DNA from: Chryseobacterium sp. BGARF1
GTDB lineage: Bacteria > Bacteroidota > Bacteroidia > Flavobacteriales > Weeksellaceae
DNA length: 64,000 nucleotides
Assembly (NCBI RefSeq): GCF_001677955.1
Contig: NZ_LELA01000043.1
Coordinates: 62,001-126,000, forward strand
Reading direction: 5' to 3'
The translations under genes and the position numbers were made by a program. Shown piece after piece: positions 17,254 through 25,601 of this stretch (position 1 is the stretch's first letter; each line of letters opens with the position of its first letter). A model generated the notes under the pieces. The model did not search any database and was not told the origin of the DNA. It saw nothing but the letters and a program-made list of their open reading frames with translations.

Positions 17254-18912
17254 ATGGATTTCAGAAATTTCAAAATGCCTTTTAGCATTGACTCAAAATA
17301 TTCTAAAAAAGTTGCCTATTTTTCGATGGAATTTGCTTTGGAGCAGGTTTTAAAAATATATTCAGGTGGTTTAGGGTTTTTAGCAGGTTCACATATGAGA
17401 AGTGCTTATAATCTTAATCAGGATTTAATAGGAATCGGAATTTTATGGAAATTCGGATATTATGATCAGGCAAGAAATCATGATCAAACTTTGCAACCAA
17501 CGTGGACAAGAAAAATGTACAGTTTTCTGGAAGATACAGGTATAAAGTTTCAAATTGAAATCCACAGCGCTCCGGTTTGGGTGAAAGTTTGGTATCTTGA
17601 TCCTGAAATTTTCAACACCGCACCGATGTTTTTTCTTTCCACAGACGTACCGGAAAACGACCATATTTCCAAAACGATTTGCCATAGGTTGTACGATGCC
17701 AACGAATCTACAAAACTGGCGCAATATATTCTTCTTGGAAAAGGCGGTGCAAAACTTTTAGATGAAATGAATATCGAAAGAGATGTTTATCACCTTAACG
17801 AAGCTCACGGTCTTCCGGCTGCGTTTCATTTATTGAAAAAATACGACGGAGATATTCAGAAAGTAAAAGAAAAACTGGTTTTTACAACGCACACTCCGGA
17901 AGAAGCAGGAAATGAAAAGCATAATCTGAAATTATGCTACGACATGTCTTATTTTTCAGGTTTAAGCATAGAAGAGGCAAAAGCGATAGAAGGTTCTGAT
18001 GGTGAACTTTTCAACCATTCTCTTTGTGCTTTGAAAATGGCAAGAATTGCGAATGGTGTCTCAAAACTACACGGTGAAGTTTCCAGAGCGATGTGGAGTA
18101 AATATCCCGGGATCTGTGAAATCAAATCAATTACCAACGCTCAGGAATTCAAATATTGGGGCGACAAAGAACTATACATTTCTAAAGATGAAAACAACGA
18201 TATCGTTTTCGATTACCGAAAGAAAATTTTAAAGAAAAGGTTATTCAGAATTGTAGCCGATCAAACCGGAAACTTATTTGACCCCAATATATTTACAATC
18301 GTTTGGGCAAGAAGATTTGCAGGTTATAAAAGAGCAGATTTGCTTTTGCAGGATAAAGAAAGATTCAGAAAGCTACTTAATAATCCTAAATATCCAGTAC
18401 AGATCATTTGGGCAGGAAAACCTTATCCGATGGATTATTCTTCAATCTCCACCTTCAACGTTTTGGTGGAAGAAAGTAAAAACCACAAAAACATGGCGGT
18501 TTTAACGGGATATGAATTGGCTTTAAGTAAATCTTTAAAACAGGGTTCAGATTTATGGTTAAATAATCCACGAGTTCCGAGAGAAGCCTCAGGCACATCA
18601 GGAATGACCGCCGCAATGAACGGTTCTGTAAACCTTTCTACGGATGATGGCTGGATTCCGGAGTTTGCTAAACACGGTGAAAATTCATTCGTTGTTCCAA
18701 AGGCAGATTACATGAATATGAGCATTTATGAACAAGACCGATATGATTTCAACAAATTATATGAAATTCTTGAAAACGAAATTCTACCAACCTACTACAA
18801 TCAACCCGATGAATGGCGAAAAATACAGCAGAATTCTATGAAAGATGTGAAGCAAAATTTCAACAGCGATAGAATGGCAGACGAATATTACAGCATCATC
18901 TATAATGCATAA
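17254..18912 (+). CDS. Alpha-glucan phosphorylase family (GT35) protein lacking the PLP lysine
   Basis: A 552-residue short-form member of the alpha-glucan phosphorylase family. Family blocks are clear: YSGGLGFLAGSHMRSA near 33, HLNEAHGLPAAFHLL near 180, FTTHTPEEAGNEKH, and FAGYKRADLLL near 355. The block that carries the pyridoxal-phosphate lysine (normally SGTxxMK) reads EASGTSGMTAAMNG, so residue 452 is Thr (codon 18607-18609). Without that lysine the cofactor cannot form its usual Schiff base, so true phosphorolysis is doubtful. No glycogen-pathway neighbours are present. A terminator follows. Confidence 0.85.
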   Translation: MDFRNFKMPFSIDSKYSKKVAYFSMEFALEQVLKIYSGGLGFLAGSHMRSAYNLNQDLIGIGILWKFGYYDQARNHDQTLQPTWTRKMYSFLEDTGIKFQIEIHSAPVWVKVWYLDPEIFNTAPMFFLSTDVPENDHISKTICHRLYDANESTKLAQYILLGKGGAKLLDEMNIERDVYHLNEAHGLPAAFHLLKKYDGDIQKVKEKLVFTTHTPEEAGNEKHNLKLCYDMSYFSGLSIEEAKAIEGSDGELFNHSLCALKMARIANGVSKLHGEVSRAMWSKYPGICEIKSITNAQEFKYWGDKELYISKDENNDIVFDYRKKILKKRLFRIVADQTGNLFDPNIFTIVWARRFAGYKRADLLLQDKERFRKLLNNPKYPVQIIWAGKPYPMDYSSISTFNVLVEESKNHKNMAVLTGYELALSKSLKQGSDLWLNNPRVPREASGTSGMTAAMNGSVNLSTDDGWIPEFAKHGENSFVVPKADYMNMSIYEQDRYDFNKLYEILENEILPTYYNQPDEWRKIQQNSMKDVKQNFNSDRMADEYYSIIYNA

Positions 18913-18922
18913 ATAAAACAAC

Positions 18923-18956
18923 CCCGTGAAAAACTAATTTCACGGGTTTTATTTTT
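18923..18956 (+). terminator. Terminator after the phosphorylase-like gene
   Basis: A perfect 9-base-pair stem CCCGTGAAA/TTTCACGGG (18923-18931, 18938-18946) followed by a T-rich tract. Confidence 0.85.
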
Positions 18957-18967
18957 AGATTAAATTT

Positions 18968-19432
18968 CTACGCTTTTAATTTCGAAACGCCAATTTCATA
19001 AACACAAGCGTGTTTCAGATACTTTGATCGCTCTCTTGAAGTTACCGATTCTAAATGACCGTTTTTAATAACAATAATAGGATCTTCTGTATTTTCAATT
19101 TCAAAATTGGCAAAATATCTTTCTTCGGGACCTGTTTTGTCCATATCTGCTTTTATCTTTTGAAGTTCACCTGCATACTGTTTAAAACCGGGATCAGAAG
19201 AATGTATAAATTTATATTCAGGACCTGCTTCTACAAAATAATGTAATTTTTTTTCAATAATTCCTGCTTCATTAGTGATCTGCGGATTGTCGTTTCCATC
19301 TTTAAAGGCAACTTCTATCAATTCTCCGCCTTCTTTTTGTACAAAATTTTCAGCCTCATTAAAATTTGAAAATCCTGTAATGACCACTTGATCTTTTAAA
19401 TCATAACGGTTAAGTTTTTTATTAGTTTCCAT
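18968..19432 (-). CDS. Hypothetical protein
   Basis: A 154-residue soluble protein. I set the start at the ATG at 19430-19432 (METNKKLNRYDLKDQ) because the longer opening runs through the promoter of the divergent peptidase gene. It is rich in charged residues, with stretches such as VVITGFSNFNEAENFVQKEGG and FANFEIENTEDPIIVIK, and no signal peptide or membrane segment. I do not recognise a family. It converges on the phosphorylase-like gene and diverges from the DPP-IV gene, so it is probably transcribed alone. Confidence 0.6.
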   Translation of the reverse strand: METNKKLNRYDLKDQVVITGFSNFNEAENFVQKEGGELIEVAFKDGNDNPQITNEAGIIEKKLHYFVEAGPEYKFIHSSDPGFKQYAGELQKIKADMDKTGPEERYFANFEIENTEDPIIVIKNGHLESVTSRERSKYLKHACVYEIGVSKLKA

Positions 19433-19521
19433 AATTATTTTTATTTGATGATAAAATCTATTCAATTCTTTTGCCAAAACACTACAACAAAAGCTTTTTC
19501 TTATCAAATTAATAAAATTAT

Positions 19522-19529
19522 TATCTTTG
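19522..19529 (+). promoter_or_regulatory. Bacteroidetes -7 box for the DPP-IV gene
   Basis: TATCTTTG, an exact TAnnTTTG, lies 20 bases before the ATG. The -33 position holds a T-rich stretch (near 19494) but no TTG. Confidence 0.45.
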
Positions 19530-19548
19530 AAATTCTTTAAATTAAGCA

Positions 19549-21678
19549 ATGAAAAAACTCTTACTTACCCTTACTATCATAGCAGCGTTTCAAAATGCTA
19601 TGTCACAGGAAATCACTTTAGATAAAATATATTCAGGATACTACCGTGGCAAAGGCATTGCCGGAATTGCATCTATGAAAAACGGTGAAAATTATTTGGT
19701 CATCGAGCAAGGTGGAATTGCAAAATATTCTTACAAAACTTCTCAGAAAGAAGGAAATCTGGTCGATGGAAATTTTGAGAGCTACGAATTTTCTGATGAT
19801 GAGTCTAAAATACTTTTATTAAAAGAAAGTCAGCCTATTTACAGGCATTCTTTTTTAGGTGTTTATGATGTTAAAGATTTAAAATCTGGTAAAGTATTAA
19901 GTTTAAATGATGGAAAACCAGTACAGGAACCAAGATTTTCTCCGGATGCTACCAAAATTGCTTTTATTGTTGATAATAATTTGTTTTATCAGGATCTAAA
20001 TTCAGGAAAGATTACTCAGATTACACAGCACGGTGTAAAAAATAAAGTTTTGAATGGTTTGGCAGACTGGGTATATGAAGAAGAATTCGGTCATGCAAGA
20101 TTGTATGAATGGACTAAAAACTCAGCAGACATTTTATTTGTAAAATTGGTTGAAACCGATGTTCCCGAAATTTATATTCCAATGTATGGTAAGTCGCTTT
20201 ACCCGACCGAAATGCGTTATAAATATCCTAAAGCTGGAGAAAAAAACTCTGTTGCAACCGCTCATATTTATCATTTAGCGGACGGAAAAAAGATAAAAGT
20301 AAATCTTGACAGTTTTAAAAACTATTACATTCCAAATGTTATTCAGACGGCGAATGCAGACGAAATTGTTTTGATTACTTCACAAAGAACGCAAAATGCT
20401 TCTGACGTTTTGAAAGTAAATACCAAAACCGGTGAAGCAAAAAAACTATTCACAGAAACTGATGACAAGTGGATCGATACAGACAATGTAACTTTAGAAT
20501 TCCTTGAAGACAACAGTTTTCTTTGGGCTTCAGAAAGAGATGGTTTCCGTCATTTGTATTGGTTTGACAAAGATGGAAAGCTGAAAAAACAGGTAACAAA
20601 AGGAAATTGGGAAGTGACAGAATACTACGGTTACAATCCTAAATCTCAGGAAATTTTCGTTCAGACGACTGAAAAAGGAAGCATCAATAAAGTGGTTTCT
20701 AAAATCAATATTCAGAATGGAAAATCGCAGTTGATCTCGAATGCAGAAGGAAATAATGCCGCAAACTTCAGCAAGAATTATAATTATTTCATCGAAACCT
20801 CTTCTACAGCAGCAAAACCTTACACTTTTGTATTGAAAGACGGTAACGGAAAGCAGTTGAAAGAACTTCAGAATAATGACGATCAGCTTAAAAAATTACA
20901 GGCAGATCAATTTGCAGTAAAAGAATTTATTACGATTCCTAATGCTGCAGGAGATCAGATGAACGCTTGGATCATTAAACCTAAAAACTTCGATCCGAAT
21001 AAAAAATATCCATTATTTATGTACCAATATTCTGGTCCCGGATCTCAACAGGTTTCTAATTCTTGGGACAACGGAAATGCACTTTGGTTTGAAATGTTGG
21101 CTCAAAAAGGATACATCATTGCTTGTGTAGACGGACGTGGAACTGGTTATAAAGGGGCAAAATTCAAAAAAGTAACCTATAAAAACTTAGGAAAATACGA
21201 AATTGAAGATCAAATTGTAGCTGCAAAATGGTTAGGAAATCAAAAATATATTGACAAAACAAGAATCGGAATTTTCGGATGGAGCTTCGGAGGATATATG
21301 GCAAGTTTGGCAATGACCAAAGGGGCAGATGTTTTCAAAGCAGGAATCGCTGTTGCACCGGTTACCAACTGGAGATATTATGATTCTGTTTACACCGAGA
21401 GATTTTTATTGACGCCACAGGAAAATCCGGCAGGTTATGATGATAATTCGCCTACAACTTATGCTAATTTGTTGAAAGGTAAATTTTTATTAATTCATGG
21501 AACAGCCGATGACAATGTACATTTCCAAAACTCTATGGAATTTTCTGAAGCTTTGATTCAAAACAAAAAACAGTTTGATTTTATGGCTTATCCTGATAAA
21601 AACCACGGAATTTACGGTGGACAGACAAGACCACAATTATATCAAAAAATGACAGATTTTATTTTGGAGAATCTTTAA
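19549..21678 (+). CDS. Dipeptidyl-peptidase IV (S9 family)
   Basis: A 709-residue exported serine peptidase that removes N-terminal dipeptides, usually Xaa-Pro. A signal peptide (to about residue 20, AMSQ) precedes an eight-bladed propeller-type domain with the substrate-binding Glu pair in WVYEEEFGHA near 175. The alpha/beta-hydrolase domain has the nucleophile in GWSFGGYMA near 580, the acid in HGTADDNVH near 655 and the His in DKNHGIYGG near 690. Length is standard for bacterial DPP-IV. It lies just upstream of peptide transporters, consistent with periplasmic peptide processing followed by uptake. Confidence 0.95.
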   Translation: MKKLLLTLTIIAAFQNAMSQEITLDKIYSGYYRGKGIAGIASMKNGENYLVIEQGGIAKYSYKTSQKEGNLVDGNFESYEFSDDESKILLLKESQPIYRHSFLGVYDVKDLKSGKVLSLNDGKPVQEPRFSPDATKIAFIVDNNLFYQDLNSGKITQITQHGVKNKVLNGLADWVYEEEFGHARLYEWTKNSADILFVKLVETDVPEIYIPMYGKSLYPTEMRYKYPKAGEKNSVATAHIYHLADGKKIKVNLDSFKNYYIPNVIQTANADEIVLITSQRTQNASDVLKVNTKTGEAKKLFTETDDKWIDTDNVTLEFLEDNSFLWASERDGFRHLYWFDKDGKLKKQVTKGNWEVTEYYGYNPKSQEIFVQTTEKGSINKVVSKINIQNGKSQLISNAEGNNAANFSKNYNYFIETSSTAAKPYTFVLKDGNGKQLKELQNNDDQLKKLQADQFAVKEFITIPNAAGDQMNAWIIKPKNFDPNKKYPLFMYQYSGPGSQQVSNSWDNGNALWFEMLAQKGYIIACVDGRGTGYKGAKFKKVTYKNLGKYEIEDQIVAAKWLGNQKYIDKTRIGIFGWSFGGYMASLAMTKGADVFKAGIAVAPVTNWRYYDSVYTERFLLTPQENPAGYDDNSPTTYANLLKGKFLLIHGTADDNVHFQNSMEFSEALIQNKKQFDFMAYPDKNHGIYGGQTRPQLYQKMTDFILENL

Positions 21679-21701
21679 GATTTTATCTGAATTAAATAAT
21701 A

Positions 21702-21737
21702 AAAAAATCCGAGTCTCCCATAAGATTCGGATTTTTT
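21702..21737. terminator. Bidirectional terminator
   Basis: An 11-base-pair stem (AAAAAATCCGA with TCGGATTTTTT) around a 14-base loop, between the peptidase gene and the converging toxin gene. Confidence 0.8.
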
Positions 21738-22038
21738 ATTTTCTGTCTTTCCATTGTTCAGGATTTCTTGAAGTGTGGAAAACAGAATATATTTCAATTA
21801 AATTTTTCTTTTCGTTGTAGAAGTAATGAATTCCAAAAGGATATTTCTTAAGAAAGACAATTCTATTATTGTCATATCTAAGTTCACAAGCTAAAGGGTT
21901 TTCTTTTATAAATTTGATTTTAGAACGAAACTCTTTAAGAAAATTATCCGAGAGTTTTTTATCAATTTTTCTGTACCAATTGTTGATTTCTTTTAAATCA
22001 TTTTTTACAAAATGGCTGTACATTAATTTAGTCGCCAC
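21736..22038 (-). CDS. RelE/ParE-family toxin
   Basis: A 100-residue protein with the RelE/ParE pattern: an N-terminal strand (YSHFVKNDLKEINNWY), two helices, then RIVFLKKYPFGIHYFYNE and a final strand ending HTSRNPEQW. RelE members cleave mRNA on the ribosome and ParE members poison gyrase; the sequence is nearer the ParE/HigB-like group with RNPEQW at the end, but this is not settled. It overlaps the upstream antitoxin gene by 11 bases, the classic antitoxin-first arrangement. Confidence 0.85.
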   Translation of the reverse strand: MATKLMYSHFVKNDLKEINNWYRKIDKKLSDNFLKEFRSKIKFIKENPLACELRYDNNRIVFLKKYPFGIHYFYNEKKNLIEIYSVFHTSRNPEQWKDRK

Positions 22039-22273
22039 TTTCTAAGTCATTTAAATAATCATCCATTTCAGACTCAGAAACAAAACTTTCAGGGTAAGTC
22101 TGTGAATATTTTATTCTTTTCCTTACTTCATTTTTTTGCCATTCAGGAACTTCATATTGCTTTTCTTTAAAATATTTATATTTCAGAAAATCAATAAAAT
22201 CATTTACTTCATACAGAAACTCTTTAGGTAAGGTTTCCAAATTACTTTCAATATCTTTTATAGTGATTTCCAT
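22028..22273 (-). CDS. Antitoxin of the RelE/ParE pair (DUF2281-like)
   Basis: An 81-residue acidic protein directly upstream of the toxin, overlapping it by 11 bases. The N-terminal part (IESNLETLPKEFLYEVNDFIDFLKYKYF) resembles DUF2281-type antitoxins that wrap around the toxin. The C-terminal tail ESEMDDYLNDLESGD is acidic and likely disordered until bound. It probably represses its own promoter with the toxin. The pair stands alone with no other mobile genes. Confidence 0.75.
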   Translation of the reverse strand: MEITIKDIESNLETLPKEFLYEVNDFIDFLKYKYFKEKQYEVPEWQKNEVRKRIKYSQTYPESFVSESEMDDYLNDLESGD

Positions 22274-22326
22274 CTCATTAAATTTTACTCAAAGTTAATA
22301 AAATTCAATTATTATCTTAAAAATTT

Positions 22327-22334
22327 TATATTTG
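22327..22334 (+). promoter_or_regulatory. Bacteroidetes -7 box for the first POT gene
   Basis: TATATTTG, an exact TAnnTTTG, lies 22 bases before the ATG at 22357. No clear -33 TTG is at the right distance. Confidence 0.45.
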
Positions 22335-22356
22335 TGAAATTGTAAAAATCTTATAC

Positions 22357-24009
22357 ATGAAAACCAAACATCCTAAAGGGCTTCCCTATCTATTTTTCAC
22401 AGAAATGTGGGAGCGTTTCGGCTATTATTTAATCCTCGGAATTTTTGTACTGTACATGATCGACAGCGAAAAAGGCGGATTAGCTTTTGACGATAAAAAT
22501 GCTGATGATATTTTCGGAACTTTTATCGCATTGACTTATTTAACGCCATTTTTAGGTGGATTTTTAGCCGACAGAGTTTTAGGATACATCAAAGCAATCT
22601 ACATTGGTGGATTCTTGATGGGATTAGGGTATCTCGGAATTGGTTTCTTTAAAGAATTACCTTTATTTTATGCTTCATTAGCTTTAATTATCATTGGAAA
22701 CGGATTTTTTAAACCAAGTATTTCTACATTGTTAGGAAATTTATACAACGAAGAACCTTATAAAGCGAATAAAGATGCAGGATACAATATTTTCTATATG
22801 GGAATCAACATTGGAGCTTTTGTGTGTAATATTATTGCTGCTTTCATGCGTAACAAATACGGATGGGGACCGGCATTTATGACAGCGGGAGTCGGAATGT
22901 TTGTAGGACTTTTGGTTTTCACCATCGGAAGACAGCATATTCTTCAGGCAAATGTTTTGAAACCTGCACAAGAAGGAGACACCAAAATTTCTGATGTTTT
23001 GGTGAAAGTATTTTTACCTGCAGTCATTTTTGGATTAGGAGGATGGTTTATTCCAAATAATATTTTCGGAAGCGACAGTACAGATGCATTTATTTTTGCT
23101 TGTGTTCCGGTAATTTATTTCTACGTCATGCTTTACGTAAAGGCAAATGCAGAAGACAAAAAACCAATCGGAGCATTATTGGCAATTTTTGCCGTAAGCT
23201 TAATGTTCTGGGCTGTTTTCAAACAAAACGGAACCGCTTTAACGCGTTGGGCAAATTACTATACAGACAGAACGGTACCGGCTCCTTTAGAAAAACCTTT
23301 AGAATCAATTTATCTAGTTGACAAAAAAGATTATTTAGATAAAGAAGTTTCTGTCTATGACGACCAATATCAGGTAAAAAAAGACGAAAATGGCAAAGCT
23401 TTAAAAGAGCAAGGAAAAGATATTTATTTCAGAAATGTTTCTGCCGCCGACAAAGCAAAACTGGAAGCTAATCCTTCACAAACGGTAAACCTTTACAACA
23501 CAGAATTATTCCAGTCTATTAATCCGGGTTGGGTAATTTTATTGACTCCCGTTGTCGTTGCATTTTTTATGATGCTTCGCAAAAAAGGGAAAGAACCGAG
23601 TACTCCTTCAAAAATTGTTTTAGGATTATTTATTTCAGCATTATCTTGTTTGGTAATGGTAGGTGCAGTTTATGCCGGGCAAAACGGTTTAATAAAAGTA
23701 TCTGCTTTATGGTTGGTTGCAGCATACGGAGTAATCACAGTGGGAGAACTTTGTCTTTCGCCGATGGGATTATCTTTGGTCTCTAAACTTTCGCCGCCAA
23801 GATTAACCGCTTTGATGATGGGTGGATTTTTCCTTTCAACATCAATCGGAAACAAACTTTCCGGAGTTTTAGCGAGCTTCTGGTATGACTATGACAATAA
23901 AGCTAATTTCTTCATTGTAAATTTTGGATTGTTGCTTCTAGCTACTTTACTGGGGCTTTCAATATTAAAAAGACTTAATAAAATCATGAAAGAAAAGGGA
24001 GTGAATTAA
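22357..24009 (+). CDS. POT/PTR-family peptide transporter 1
   Basis: A 550-residue inner-membrane proton-coupled di/tripeptide transporter of the major facilitator superfamily. The POT signature ExxER is in FFTEMWERFGYY at residues 14-25, and LIIIGNGFFKPSISTLLG and GELCLSPMGLSLVSKLSP are conserved POT blocks. About twelve membrane segments are visible. It has a hydrophilic insertion of about 70 residues (near 315-385, VDKKDYLDKEVSVYDD onward) before the last four helices, absent from its two paralogues here. It lies in a run with POT2 and POT3. Confidence 0.95.
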   Translation: MKTKHPKGLPYLFFTEMWERFGYYLILGIFVLYMIDSEKGGLAFDDKNADDIFGTFIALTYLTPFLGGFLADRVLGYIKAIYIGGFLMGLGYLGIGFFKELPLFYASLALIIIGNGFFKPSISTLLGNLYNEEPYKANKDAGYNIFYMGINIGAFVCNIIAAFMRNKYGWGPAFMTAGVGMFVGLLVFTIGRQHILQANVLKPAQEGDTKISDVLVKVFLPAVIFGLGGWFIPNNIFGSDSTDAFIFACVPVIYFYVMLYVKANAEDKKPIGALLAIFAVSLMFWAVFKQNGTALTRWANYYTDRTVPAPLEKPLESIYLVDKKDYLDKEVSVYDDQYQVKKDENGKALKEQGKDIYFRNVSAADKAKLEANPSQTVNLYNTELFQSINPGWVILLTPVVVAFFMMLRKKGKEPSTPSKIVLGLFISALSCLVMVGAVYAGQNGLIKVSALWLVAAYGVITVGELCLSPMGLSLVSKLSPPRLTALMMGGFFLSTSIGNKLSGVLASFWYDYDNKANFFIVNFGLLLLATLLGLSILKRLNKIMKEKGVN

Positions 24010-24031
24010 TCTCCTGAAATTCGAAATAAAT

Positions 24032-24058
24032 AGCCGTAGATCATTCTGCGGCTTTTTT
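24032..24058 (+). terminator. Terminator between POT1 and POT2
   Basis: A 9-base-pair stem AGCCGTAGA with TCTGCGGCT (one G.T pair) and a TCAT loop, followed by six T residues. Confidence 0.8.
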
Positions 24059-24081
24059 ATTTTAAAAATAAAATTAAAACC

Positions 24082-24111
24082 TTGCCAAAAACTCAAAAAA
24101 AACTATATTTG
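24082..24111 (+). promoter_or_regulatory. Consensus Bacteroidetes promoter for POT2
   Basis: TTG at 24082-24084, a 19-base spacer, then TATATTTG at 24104-24111. Both boxes and the spacing match the Bacteroidetes housekeeping sigma consensus. The start codon is 30 bases downstream. Confidence 0.75.
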
Positions 24112-24141
24112 TGGGTCTTAACAGAAATTTAACAATCAAAT

Positions 24142-25533
24142 ATGGATACAGTACAGAAGAAAGGACATCCTAAGGGTTTGTACCTATTGTTCTTCACCGA
24201 GATGTGGGAGCGTTTTTCTTATTATGGAATGCGTGCAATTTTGATCCTTTATTTAACTAAGAAATTAATTGAAGGAGGATTAGGAATGGATGAGCAGAAT
24301 GCCACACTTTTATATGGCTATTTTACAGGGCTTGTTTATTTTACACCACTTATCGGAGGTTGGCTTGCTGATAAATTTTTAGGAAAACGTCTAGCAATTA
24401 CAATCGGTGGTATCACCATGATGATTGGTCAGTTTGTTTTATTTGGAATGAATACTACAACAGGGCTTTACATCGGTTTAGCTTTACTAATTATAGGAAA
24501 TGGTTTCTTTAAACCTAATATTTCCACATTAGTGGGTGGTTTATATCCTGATGGTGACGACAGAAGAGATTCTGCATTTTCTATCTTTTACATGGGAATT
24601 AACTTAGGGGCATTAATTGCACCTTTTATTATCGGTTATTTTACCGATAACCTTTTTGCAACGACCAATGCAGACGGATCTATCGCGTACGGTTACAGAT
24701 ATGGTTTCTTGGCTGCCGGAGTCGGAATGTTCTTAGGACAAATCGTATTTAATACTTTTGCGCAAAAATACTTGGGAGATCTGGGTTCTAAACCTGTTAA
24801 AAACTCTTCTACAGATGAAAAATCTACAGAAGCAACTTCAATTAACCCTGTTACAGGAAAACCACTAACTAAACCTGAAGAAGGACAAAGAATTACAGTA
24901 ATCTTTATTTTATTCTTATTTGCAGTATTCTTTTGGGCTGGTTTCGAACAGGCTGGATCGTCTTTATCTTTATATACAGATAAATTTATCAACAGAAATG
25001 TTTTCGGATTTGAAATCCCAACATCTTGGTTTCAGTCGGTTAACCCTATTTTCATTGTAACATTAGCACCATTATTTGCAATATTCTGGAGTTCTAAATT
25101 AGGTAAAAAACTTTCTACCCCTGTAAAAATGGGTGTTGGTATGATCATCTTAGGAATTGGTTTCTGGTTTATGCTAGGAGCCGTTGCAGAAAGAAATGCA
25201 AACGGAGACATTGCTGATATCGCGAACAAAGCGGGAATCATGTGGTTAATCATGACTTACTTACTACACACAATTGGTGAACTTTGCCTTTCACCGGTAG
25301 GTTTATCTGTAGTAACTAAATTATCTCCACCTAAATTAGCTTCAATCTTGATGGCGGTTTGGATGTTATCTTCTTCAATTGCCAACTTCATTGGAGGATT
25401 CTTGGCTTCAATTGTAGAAACTTTAGGAGCTGGGCAAGTATTCACTTACATTTCAGGATTTGTAATTGTTTGTGGAATATTACTTCTTTTATTAAGCAAG
25501 TACATCAGCAAAATGATGCACGGCGTAAAATAA
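24142..25533 (+). CDS. POT/PTR-family peptide transporter 2
   Basis: A 463-residue proton-coupled peptide transporter. The ExxER motif is in FFTEMWERFSYYGMRA near residue 16, LLIIGNGFFKPNISTLVGG near 115 and GELCLSPVGLSVVTKLSP near 380, with about twelve to fourteen hydrophobic helices. A short cytoplasmic loop (residues 215-250) carries a Ser/Thr/Glu-rich stretch. It has its own consensus promoter, so it can be expressed independently of POT1. Substrates are probably di- and tripeptides; side-chain preference cannot be read from sequence. Confidence 0.95.
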   Translation: MDTVQKKGHPKGLYLLFFTEMWERFSYYGMRAILILYLTKKLIEGGLGMDEQNATLLYGYFTGLVYFTPLIGGWLADKFLGKRLAITIGGITMMIGQFVLFGMNTTTGLYIGLALLIIGNGFFKPNISTLVGGLYPDGDDRRDSAFSIFYMGINLGALIAPFIIGYFTDNLFATTNADGSIAYGYRYGFLAAGVGMFLGQIVFNTFAQKYLGDLGSKPVKNSSTDEKSTEATSINPVTGKPLTKPEEGQRITVIFILFLFAVFFWAGFEQAGSSLSLYTDKFINRNVFGFEIPTSWFQSVNPIFIVTLAPLFAIFWSSKLGKKLSTPVKMGVGMIILGIGFWFMLGAVAERNANGDIADIANKAGIMWLIMTYLLHTIGELCLSPVGLSVVTKLSPPKLASILMAVWMLSSSIANFIGGFLASIVETLGAGQVFTYISGFVIVCGILLLLLSKYISKMMHGVK

Positions 25534-25560
25534 AAACTATTTTCATCAAAATAATAATTA

Positions 25561-25590
25561 AACCTCTGATTTTTTCAGAGGTTTTTTTTT
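25561..25590 (+). terminator. Terminator after POT2
   Basis: A perfect 9-base-pair stem AACCTCTGA/TCAGAGGTT with a TTTTT loop followed by a long T-run, ending 12 bases before the nuclease gene start. Confidence 0.88.
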
Positions 25591-25601
25591 ACATTCGTAT
25601 A

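Noticed and set aside
25359..25601. N-terminal extension of the YhcG gene
   Set aside because: It runs through the end of POT2 and a strong terminator and has no similarity to the family; the ATG at 25602 is used.
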